This document shows, piece after piece, positions 58,045-64,000 of a stretch of DNA of 64,000 bases. The DNA comes from Micrococcaceae bacterium Sec5.1 (GTDB lineage Bacteria > Actinomycetota > Actinomycetes > Actinomycetales > Micrococcaceae). How positions within the stretch are numbered: the first letter of the stretch is position 1; every line of letters starts with the position of its first letter. The translations under genes were made by a program, and so were the position numbers. The stretch spans positions 2,976,001 through 3,040,000 of the forward strand of contig CP143430.1 of the NCBI GenBank assembly GCA_039636795.1, in the 5' to 3' direction. A model generated the notes under the pieces. The model made no database searches, was not told the DNA's origin, and worked only from the letters and a program-made list of their open reading frames with translations.

Positions 58045-59285
58045 GCCTCATCGAAGGGCGCAAAGCCAGCCGTACAGCTACGGGTGAGCAGACATCTCCG
58101 GGCGGGTTGGCCCGCTATGTCGTTGCAGCCACCCTGGCCCGCAGCGCCGATGGGGGTGCGGTCGTCGCCATTGTCCTGCTGGTGACAACCAGCGGGGCGC
58201 CGGGTTGGCTGGCCGGAATACTGGGTGCCTGCATCACCGCTCCCCACCTCTTCGGTCCGTTCGTTGCCAGAACTCTCGATACTGCCCGGGACGGCAGGAC
58301 GGTGATCGCTTGGGCGTGCCTGATGCACGGCGTTACCTTGGCAGCAGCTGTCCTGCTGTACCCGCTGACTCCTCCAATCGTTCCGGCTCTACTGCTCATT
58401 GCGTCCGGATTGGTCGGTCCACTACTGACAGGCGGTATTAGCAGCAGGCTCTCGGCGATCGCTGGGGCCAGCAGAACCAGCCAGCGACGCGCACATGGAT
58501 GGGATGTAGCAACGTATGGCATCAGCGGAACCATTGGTCCCTCTTTGGTCGCAGCTGTTTCGGCCTGGGCGAATCCGGCACTGGCGGCATTGATCCTTGC
58601 CGGATTAACATTTGTCGCCGCCGCTCTCGTCAGGCTTTTGCCCCCTTCTCCTCCAGCATTGGCCCCATCTGACGTACCGCGCCCTGGCCGTACATTGCTG
58701 ATGATACTGTCCACCGGACCCTTGCGCCGCACGCTCTACCTGACGGTCATCATCGCCCTGTCGGTCGCTGCGTTGCCGATCACAGCAGTGGCTTCGACGG
58801 CAGAACTCGGAGTCGAGCCAGCTGCTGCAGGAGTCCTGACGGCCGCATATGGTCTGGGCGGGCTTCTCGGATCCGCCGGCGTCATGATCCGGCCCCTGCG
58901 AAGCGAAGCGGACCACCTCATGTCCTGGCTGGGAGCTGCTGTTGGGGTTGCGCTGTGTGGGGCAGCCTTCGCCGGGATGTTTCCGGCAGCCGTGGTGGTC
59001 TATTCCCTGGCTGGAGTGCTCAACTCCTGCTTTTTCGCCGCAACACTGGCCGCACGCAGCGAATACGCCCCAACTGGCGCACGAGGTCAGGTCTTCGTGT
59101 GGATCGGCGCCTTGAAGATCACTGCAGGTTCTGCCGGCACAGCGTTGGCAGGGGCCATGGTTGTACCAATGACACATCTGCCCTTGCTTTTGGCGTCCGC
59201 ACTCATCGCGGTGGCCGTGAGCGCTTCCCTGGTTGACCGGCGTCGTGAGCGTGCCCAAACGGCAGGACCGGCTCCTCTCAGCTGA
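58041..59285 (+). CDS. MFS transporter, probable efflux type
   Basis: 414 residues, about 12 membrane segments, strongly hydrophobic throughout. ATG 58041 overlaps the DapA-like stop; an in-frame start at 58023 lies inside that gene. The MFS loop motif is degenerate (PFVARTLDTARDGRTVIAWA). The pattern AATLARSADGGAVVAIVLLV with later GLGGLLGSAGVMIRPL resembles enterobactin-exporter-like or drug-efflux MFS proteins. Coupled expression with the aldolase-like enzyme implies related substrates. Confidence 0.85.
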   Translation: MSLIEGRKASRTATGEQTSPGGLARYVVAATLARSADGGAVVAIVLLVTTSGAPGWLAGILGACITAPHLFGPFVARTLDTARDGRTVIAWACLMHGVTLAAAVLLYPLTPPIVPALLLIASGLVGPLLTGGISSRLSAIAGASRTSQRRAHGWDVATYGISGTIGPSLVAAVSAWANPALAALILAGLTFVAAALVRLLPPSPPALAPSDVPRPGRTLLMILSTGPLRRTLYLTVIIALSVAALPITAVASTAELGVEPAAAGVLTAAYGLGGLLGSAGVMIRPLRSEADHLMSWLGAAVGVALCGAAFAGMFPAAVVVYSLAGVLNSCFFAATLAARSEYAPTGARGQVFVWIGALKITAGSAGTALAGAMVVPMTHLPLLLASALIAVAVSASLVDRRRERAQTAGPAPLS

Positions 59286-59310
59286 TCTGACGTGGTTGAT
59301 TCGACAGAGG

Positions 59311-60042
59311 TCAGTGCTGGAGTGTGCCGGCGTCAATCAGCCGCTGGGCGGTTACGACCTCAGCTCCCAGGAGGCGCAGGTGCGTGGTGAGGTCCTCGCC
59401 GGCGGCAAGGAGATCGTCGGTGGTCACGGGTGCGAGGGCATCAAGAATGAACAACGCCGAGGTTGTATCGTCCCGCAGTTGCGTGCGGCGGCCCTGGCGC
59501 CAATTCCAGCGACGGCAAGTGACGCCGTCGACGTCGCACCATACAACTTCCCCTTCATCGGGGTGTTCGACAATGGGCTCGCCGCTGGCAACCGTGTCGA
59601 AGGGCTCCTGGCCCGTTGCACGGATCAGCCGCGGCGCCCCACTGTAACTGGAAAGGTCTTCGCCGCCGAGCGGAATCTGGTGCAGTACCGATACCGCGTT
59701 GTAGAGGTCCGTGAGCCTGTTGACCCTGGGCAGGCCGGCATCAGCCCGTCGAAGCAGTGCTTCAAGGCTGTTGCGGGTGCGGTTGGGCTTTGCTCCGAAG
59801 GATTGGTAGGCCTTCCGCCACGCGGCAACATGCGGGAGGTGCTCGACCTTCTGCTCTCTGAGCGCCGTCCGGGCTGCCGCCTCCGCCTGATGCAACAGGG
59901 CATCGCTGGCATCATCGCTGGGACCCGGCACGAGACCATCGACGGCGATTAAGAGGGCTTTGTAGTCCGGTTGCAGTTCGAAGACGGCAGGTTCAACGTG
60001 GGCGGCGTGGAGAATTTCCTGGAGGTATTCAACCCTAAGCAT
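59311..60042 (-). CDS. B3/B4 tRNA-synthetase-beta-like domain protein
   Basis: 243 residues. The B3/B4 signature appears in HVAAWRKAYQSFGAKPNRTR, NSLEALLRRADAGLPRVNRL and TDLYNAVSVLHQIPLGGEDL. The domain is named from the PheRS beta subunit, where it edits mischarged tRNA; free-standing versions probably bind or hydrolyse aminoacyl-linked or related substrates. ATG 60042 lies inside the end of the upstream XRE-cupin gene (8-bp overlap), so the two are co-translated. The longer frame to 60081 is less likely. Confidence 0.85.
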   Translation of the reverse strand: MLRVEYLQEILHAAHVEPAVFELQPDYKALLIAVDGLVPGPSDDASDALLHQAEAAARTALREQKVEHLPHVAAWRKAYQSFGAKPNRTRNSLEALLRRADAGLPRVNRLTDLYNAVSVLHQIPLGGEDLSSYSGAPRLIRATGQEPFDTVASGEPIVEHPDEGEVVWCDVDGVTCRRWNWRQGRRTQLRDDTTSALFILDALAPVTTDDLLAAGEDLTTHLRLLGAEVVTAQRLIDAGTLQH

Positions 60043-60637
60043 TGTTCGCCTCTCGATGCGCCGATCCCACTCCACGTTCAAAAACAGCGAGTGAGAACCT
60101 TGCTGCGTCCGGGCCGTTGTTGCCGTAGGAATGGGCTACGTCTCCCGGGAAAGACAGCGAGTCGCCCGCCTCAAGGACCACCGTCTGCTCTGCGGCGACG
60201 ACGGTAACGGTGCCTTGCAGAACCTGCAGGAGTTCCTTGGTACCAGGCGTATGAGGCTCACTGACGTGCTGGTCTCCAGGGGCGAGGGTCCAATCCCAGA
60301 GTTCCATCACTTCCGGCGGTTCCGTTCCCGCAACGAGTACTCCGCGTCCGCCTGCTTCACTGCTCCACAGCAGGGCACCTTCACCCTTTCGTGTCACCTT
60401 GACTCCCTTGGGCTCGGGGGACTGGACCAGGTCCGGCAGACCTACACCGAGCGCGGCGCTGATCCTCAGAAGAGTGCCCACACTGGGGTTCATGGTTGCT
60501 TGTTCCACGTTGATGAGCATGCGTCGGCTTACGCCGGCAGCTTCGGCCAGTTGGTCCAGGGTCCAGTGACGTGCCTGGCGCTCCTGCCTAACCCGTCCCC
60601 CGATGGCGGAGGCAAGCGATGCGATGTTTTCTTCCAT
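60035..60637 (-). CDS. XRE-family regulator with C-terminal cupin domain
   Basis: 200 residues from ATG 60637 (GTG 60655 also in frame). The helix-turn-helix is at about residues 12-68: RVRQERQARHWTLDQLAEAA, GVSRRMLINVEQATMNPSVG. The cupin covers about 105-185 with LAPGDQHVSEPHTPGTKELL, QVLQGTVTVV and LEAGDSLSFPGDVAHSYGNN. This SutR/PuuR-like design senses a small metabolite in the cupin and represses its own operon. A perfect palindrome TGCACT-TAG-AGTGCA (60651-60665) sits at its start. It controls the coupled B3/B4 gene. Confidence 0.92.
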   Translation of the reverse strand: MEENIASLASAIGGRVRQERQARHWTLDQLAEAAGVSRRMLINVEQATMNPSVGTLLRISAALGVGLPDLVQSPEPKGVKVTRKGEGALLWSSEAGGRGVLVAGTEPPEVMELWDWTLAPGDQHVSEPHTPGTKELLQVLQGTVTVVAAEQTVVLEAGDSLSFPGDVAHSYGNNGPDAARFSLAVFERGVGSAHREANNA

Positions 60638-60650
60638 CAATGCAGCATAA

Positions 60651-60665
60651 TGCACTTAGAGTGCA
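60651..60665. promoter_or_regulatory. Palindromic operator at the XRE-cupin start
   Basis: TGCACTTAGAGTGCA, perfect 6-nt arms with a 3-nt centre, beginning 14 bp upstream of the XRE ATG. The position would block transcription initiation, as expected for autorepression. A second weak inverted repeat ATATCCC/GGGATAT (60673-60717) lies further towards the lrp gene. Confidence 0.55.
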
Positions 60666-60816
60666 GTGGGCAATATCCCTGCCAACCAGTCCAAGAAGCA
60701 ATACACCAATGGGATATGTTTGTACCGGCCAATTTGCTGGACACGCTTGCCGCGGCGGCATTCCTGCATCGAAGGACGCCCAAACACATGTTCACATCCC
60801 TCAGACAGGAGCGTCC

Positions 60817-61272
60817 GTGCCGAAGAGTCCACGTGATGAGATAGATGCGCAGATTCTGGCCGAGCTGCGGCGCAATGCCCGTATCAGCCTTGCCCAGCTG
60901 GGGGAGAAGGTGCTGCTCTCCCGCAACGCGGTGCGGCAACGGATTGAGCGGCTTGAACGGGACGGGTATATCCACGGATACACCATCAAGGAATCGGCCG
61001 GAGAAGGCACGCCCACGGTCAATGCCGTGCTTCTGATCCAACGGCATGACAGGATGCGGGGCGGGGACGTGATTGCCGGGCTCAAGGCAATTCCTGAAAT
61101 CGCAACTTGCGATGTTGTCAGCGGCGAACTGGATATCGTGGTCAGGGTTGAGGCCCCGGACGCCGCACGAATCCAGGAAATCTGGAGGCAGGTCTCAGAG
61201 TTTCGTGGAGTCCGCGACATCACCACCGCCTTGTCCCTCTCCACAGTCATCGACAGGCAGGCGCCTCGTTAA
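60817..61272 (+). CDS. Lrp/AsnC-family transcriptional regulator
   Basis: 151 residues from GTG 60817 with AGGAG 6 nt upstream. The helix-turn-helix reads DEIDAQILAELRRNARISLA, QLGEKVLLSRNAVRQRIERL and ERDGYIHGYTI. The RAM effector domain follows (VNAVLLIQRHDRMRGGDVIA; IATCDVVSGELDIVVRVEAP). Lrp/AsnC proteins sense amino acids. It is convergent with an aldehyde dehydrogenase/homoserine-dehydrogenase-like operon and divergent from XRE-cupin. Amino acid sensing fits control of that operon. The longer open frame to 60619 is not used. Confidence 0.93.
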   Translation: MPKSPRDEIDAQILAELRRNARISLAQLGEKVLLSRNAVRQRIERLERDGYIHGYTIKESAGEGTPTVNAVLLIQRHDRMRGGDVIAGLKAIPEIATCDVVSGELDIVVRVEAPDAARIQEIWRQVSEFRGVRDITTALSLSTVIDRQAPR

Positions 61273-61312
61273 GGCAGCGTGCTGAGACGGCGTGAACCAT
61301 GCTGGGCTTAAA

Positions 61313-61334
61313 TGGTTCCGGCGCTGCGGAACCA
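61313..61334. terminator. Hairpin between convergent lrp and aldehyde dehydrogenase genes
   Basis: TGGTTCCG and CGGAACCA are perfect 8-nt arms around GCGCTG, in the 124-bp gap between two convergent stops. No T-run is present on either side, so it may act with Rho or as an RNA-stabilising hairpin. Confidence 0.5.
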
Positions 61335-61396
61335 AGGTGGTTACGCAACGCCGGATCGGCACAGCCTGATTGATTGACGGTAACGTCAGACGATCG

Positions 61397-62812
61397 TCAT
61401 GAAGTGATCGCTATGACCTTGGGCTGCGTCATTTCCTCGTAGGCGAAGCGGACGCCTTCCCTGCCCATGCTGCCGTATTTCGAACCGCCAAAAGGCATGG
61501 CATCTAGCCGGTAGTCCGAAGAATCGTTGATCATCACCCCGCCTGCGTCGATTGCCTTGGCGGTGGCCAGCGCACGGGCCAAGTCCTTGGTGAATACCCC
61601 GGCCTGCAAGGCGTATTCGCTGTCGTTGGCCAGTTCGATGGCTTCCTCGGCGGAGTCGAAAGGTTCCACCAGGACCACGGGTGCGAACAATTCTTCGCTC
61701 CATGCCTCGCAGTTGCGCGGGACTCCGGTCAGGACAGCAGGCGTCAGGAGCGCGCCATCCAGGGTGCCGCCAGTGAGCAGTCGTGCCCCGGCCGACACTG
61801 CCTCGTCGATCTTACGCTTCGCTTCAGCGGCAGACGCAGCGCTGATCATGGGTCCGACGTCGGTCTGCTCCCTGCGGGGATCGCCTGCAATCAGGGCGGC
61901 CGTTTGGGCAACAAAGGCGTGAAGGAAGGCGTCGAAGACTGACCGCTGGACGAGGATCCGCTGGGCGCCGATGCAGTTCTGTCCAGCGGCCCAGAAGGAA
62001 CCGGAAACACTGGCCTCGACGGCGGCGGGAAGGTCCGCGTCGTCGAACACGATGACTGGCGCGTTGCCGCCAAGTTCCATGGACAGGCGCTTGATGCCGG
62101 CGTTGGCGGCGATGGCCCGGCCCGTGGAAAAGCCGCCCGTGAAGGAGACCATTCGAACCAGTTTGGACGAGATGATGGTTTGCGCGATGGTGCGATCGCC
62201 CAGGACAACAGTGACGAACTCCGCCGGCAGGCCTGCCTCGCGCAACAGGTCCACGAGGAGAATGGCCGTCAGGGGTGTCAGCTGGGATGGCTTGAGGATG
62301 ACGGTGTTTCCTCCGGCAATCGCCGGCCCGAGCTTGTGCGCCACCAGGTTCAGGGCGTCGTTGTAAGGGGTGATGGCAGCGATAAGCCCCAACGGCTCAC
62401 GGGTGAACCATCCCTGGCGGTTTTCGGAGCCGGCGAAGGAGTCGAAGGGAACTACTTCGCCAACGTTACGGCGGGTTTCCGCTGCCGACAGCTTGAGCGT
62501 GTTGACCGCACGGGAGACCTCTTTGAGTGCCTGCGTGATGGTCTTCCCGGCCTCGGCGACGATTAGCCCAGCCACTTTCTGCGCCCGTTGCTGGAGCAGG
62601 TCTGCAGCGGCGTCCAGAATTCGGCCACGCTCATGGCGGGGCATGGCTGCCGCTGCCGGAGCGGACGCAGCGGCGCGGATGAGTTCGACGCGTACGTCTG
62701 CCTCCGTGCACTGGGGAAGGGTTGCCAGGACGGTACCGTCAAATTTGTCGTACACCACCAGGTCACTGGTAGCGGCTGCCGTTGTCGAGTGGGCAATGGC
62801 TGTTTCAGGCAC
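61397..62812 (-). CDS. Aldehyde dehydrogenase family protein
   Basis: 471 residues from GTG 62812, with AAAGGAG 6 nt upstream inside the end of the previous gene; the longer frame to 63160 is rejected as shadow of that gene. Motifs: LIAAITPYNDALNLVAHKLG, KPSQLTPLTA, RLSMELGGNAPVIVFDDADL (active-site Glu), FWAAGQNCIGAQR (catalytic Cys), and PFGGSKYGSMGREGVRFA. It resembles the aldehyde dehydrogenases acting on short semialdehydes or lactaldehyde. An 8-bp overlap with the homoserine-dehydrogenase-like gene shows strict co-translation. A homoserine to aspartate semialdehyde to aspartate route is one possible reading. Confidence 0.9.
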   Translation of the reverse strand: MPETAIAHSTTAAATSDLVVYDKFDGTVLATLPQCTEADVRVELIRAAASAPAAAAMPRHERGRILDAAADLLQQRAQKVAGLIVAEAGKTITQALKEVSRAVNTLKLSAAETRRNVGEVVPFDSFAGSENRQGWFTREPLGLIAAITPYNDALNLVAHKLGPAIAGGNTVILKPSQLTPLTAILLVDLLREAGLPAEFVTVVLGDRTIAQTIISSKLVRMVSFTGGFSTGRAIAANAGIKRLSMELGGNAPVIVFDDADLPAAVEASVSGSFWAAGQNCIGAQRILVQRSVFDAFLHAFVAQTAALIAGDPRREQTDVGPMISAASAAEAKRKIDEAVSAGARLLTGGTLDGALLTPAVLTGVPRNCEAWSEELFAPVVLVEPFDSAEEAIELANDSEYALQAGVFTKDLARALATAKAIDAGGVMINDSSDYRLDAMPFGGSKYGSMGREGVRFAYEEMTQPKVIAITS

Positions 62813-63851
62813 GGACCGCTCCTTTGGCGAATTCGTCGACGGCGATGATGTCGGAGATGAGGGCATAGGCAGTTTCCACGCGCCCGGCTCCAGGGCCCGA
62901 TACCGTGACGGCCCCCAGCAAATCCGTGCTGAAGGATACGGCGTTGGTGGCACCGGAAATCCCAGCCAGCGGGTGGTCTGCCGGGAGGGCGATGGGCTGG
63001 ACAGTAGCAACGATGCTGCCATCGCTCTCGCGGCGTGCTTCGCCGATGAGCTTCCAGCGGAGGCCATTGGCCAGGGCTTGGGCGACGTCATCACCCTTGA
63101 TGTCCTGAATGCCTGTGGTTTGAACATCATTGGGGTGGATGGTGGCACCGAGCAGCTCATTGGCCAGGATGGCGACCTTCAACCGGACATCCGAGCCGCC
63201 GATGTCTGCAGTGGGATCCGCTTCGGCGTATCCACGCTCCTGGGCTTCGGCAATGGCTGCGTCCAGGCCCAGCCCGGCCTCCATCCGACCCAGGACGTAA
63301 TTGCTGGTTCCGTTCAGGATGCCTTGAACGGAGTTCAATTCGAGGCCGCCCAGCATTTTGTGTGCGAGTCGAATGACGGGCGTGCCGCTCATGACTGAGC
63401 CCTCGTATTCGAAACGGACACCATTGTTTGCCGCAAGCTGGCCCAGTTCCCGGCCGTGCAACGCCACAGGACCCTTGTTGGTGGTCACCACATGCTTGCC
63501 GGACTCGATGGCCCATTTGACATGCGAAACTGCCGGTTCGCCGTCGATCGGACTGGTGAAGGTAGCCTCAACGACGATGTCGGCCGGGCTGTTCTTGATG
63601 ACGTCTTCGTTGCGGGGATCCGGGCTGCCACCTGGCAGTCCCTCGAACGAGGCCCCTCGGGGCATAGCGAGCACGGCCGTAAGGTCGATCCCGTCTCCTT
63701 GGACGAGCGAGCCGAAGGCAAGATCAGTGATGGCCACGACGCGAAGCTCGAATCCGAGTGAGGCAAATCGCTGGGGTTCGTCCCGGATGAGCTCGGCCAA
63801 AGCGCGGTTGACGCCTCCGAAACCGATGAGGGCCAGGTTGTAGGTAGTCAC
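62805..63851 (-). CDS. Homoserine dehydrogenase-like NAD(P)-dependent oxidoreductase
   Basis: 348 residues from GTG 63851 with AAGGAG upstream. LALIGFGGVNRALAELIRDE is the cofactor loop. VVEATFTSPIDGEPAVSHVK, VTTNKGPVALHGRELGQLAA, EYEGSVMSGTPVIRL and the homoserine-dehydrogenase signature LNSVQGILNGTSNYVLGRME with ERGYAEADPTADIGGSDVRL are all present. It lacks the ACT domain of the biosynthetic Hom, is shorter than the usual 430 residues, and has no thrC/thrB neighbours, so it is not the threonine-pathway enzyme. Overlap with an aldehyde dehydrogenase gene suggests catabolic use of homoserine or a related hydroxy compound. Confidence 0.88.
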   Translation of the reverse strand: MTTYNLALIGFGGVNRALAELIRDEPQRFASLGFELRVVAITDLAFGSLVQGDGIDLTAVLAMPRGASFEGLPGGSPDPRNEDVIKNSPADIVVEATFTSPIDGEPAVSHVKWAIESGKHVVTTNKGPVALHGRELGQLAANNGVRFEYEGSVMSGTPVIRLAHKMLGGLELNSVQGILNGTSNYVLGRMEAGLGLDAAIAEAQERGYAEADPTADIGGSDVRLKVAILANELLGATIHPNDVQTTGIQDIKGDDVAQALANGLRWKLIGEARRESDGSIVATVQPIALPADHPLAGISGATNAVSFSTDLLGAVTVSGPGAGRVETAYALISDIIAVDEFAKGAVRA

Positions 63852-64000
63852 GTGATCTCCTTGGTAGGGCGGTGGTGCTGTCCTTTAAGCCTCGGTTCCA
63901 GGAGTGTCAGTTCCCTAGACGCGAATCGCCCGCCAAGGATGACGAAACGCCCAAAAAAGCTGCCAACCATGCTCAAACGCCCGCGGTGCGGCCCCTCGTT
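63852..64000. other. Right-edge region upstream of homoserine-dehydrogenase-like gene
   Basis: 149 bp with no complete gene seen. It must contain the operon promoter or the end of a preceding gene outside the window. I saw no strong hexamer pair or palindrome. Confidence 0.4.

Noticed and set aside
62813..63160. N-terminal extension of the aldehyde dehydrogenase frame
   Set aside because: The extra 116 residues are Ser/Pro-rich shadow of the homoserine-dehydrogenase-like gene; a GTG with AAAGGAG at 62812 gives a normal family length.
62805..63851. Homoserine dehydrogenase of threonine biosynthesis
   Set aside because: ACT domain absent, length about 348 instead of about 430, and no thrB/thrC/lysA context.
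1..64000. CRISPR arrays, insertion sequences, tRNA or rRNA genes
   Set aside because: No regularly spaced repeats, transposase motifs, terminal inverted repeats or cloverleaf-like CCA-ending segments were noticed; a tRNA scan and repeat search would settle this.

Overview
The window reads as a chromosomal segment of a high-GC Gram-positive bacterium. GGAGG-type ribosome sites, frequent GTG starts, many ATGA/GTGA overlaps, PaaX/LacI/MocR regulators, a stand-alone LigD-type polymerase and Tat-type sugar-binding lipoproteins all fit Micrococcaceae such as Arthrobacter or Paenarthrobacter. The genus is inferred from gene style, not from a marker gene. I saw no rRNA, tRNA, CRISPR array, transposase or phage gene. 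The segment is densely coding and dominated by catabolic modules, each with its own regulator. Layout: (1) 1-10.3 kb holds small regulator-enzyme pairs: a quinone-reductase-like enzyme/MarR/NmrA operon with two palindromic operators; an aldehyde dehydrogenase with LysR; an Asp/Glu-type racemase with GntR; and a GH35-like galactosidase divergent from an MFS transporter followed by TetR. (2) 10.3-11.5 kb is a cell-envelope trio: a lipoprotein, a 27-residue membrane peptide and a DUF6766-like membrane protein. (3) 11.6-28 kb is a polysaccharide-utilisation locus: a 1158-residue secreted alginate-lyase-like enzyme, an ABC importer (two permeases and a binding lipoprotein, no ATPase), an alpha/beta hydrolase running in frame into a 2-hydroxyacid dehydrogenase interrupted by an amber codon, two GH43 enzymes, a GH36 alpha-galactosidase and two closely related LacI repressors. 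Three near-identical LacI-type operator candidates lie in front of the divergent lyase/ABC genes and behind the start of the second lacI. (4) 28-30.5 kb carries a metallo-beta-lactamase-fold hydrolase, a SnoaL-like protein and a PaaX-type regulator. (5) 30.5-40 kb is the most interesting part: a TPP enzyme, an isatin-hydrolase-like cyclase, a phytoene-desaturase-like flavoprotein, a StyA-reductase fusion (StyA2B type), a StyA-type epoxidase, an SDR, an AraC regulator, and two tiny paralogous genes of 46 and 28 codons placed in the operon. I infer an indole- or isatin-type degradation pathway: epoxidation, dehydrogenation, ring-opening hydrolysis, then TPP-dependent decarboxylation. (6) 40-51.7 kb is a second catabolic module: AraC, an FMNH2-dependent monooxygenase and its reductase, a small membrane protein, LysR, acyl-CoA ligase, DUF35 protein, SCP2-type thiolase and a metabolite:H+ symporter, facing a second copy of the cyclase/TPP pair. 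(7) 51.8-64 kb is mixed: RibD/DHFR-like reductase, LigD-type polymerase, pyruvate:quinone oxidoreductase, MocR regulator, DapA-like aldolase with MFS exporter, XRE-cupin with a B3/B4-domain protein, Lrp/AsnC, and an overlapping homoserine-dehydrogenase-like/aldehyde-dehydrogenase operon. How it may work together: regions 3, 5 and 6 look like plant- or soil-derived carbon scavenging (polysaccharide plus N-heteroaromatic compounds), each unit switched by a local repressor or activator. Motifs, overlaps, palindromes and paralogy are read directly from the sequence. Family names rest on recognised motifs. Substrates are inferred.
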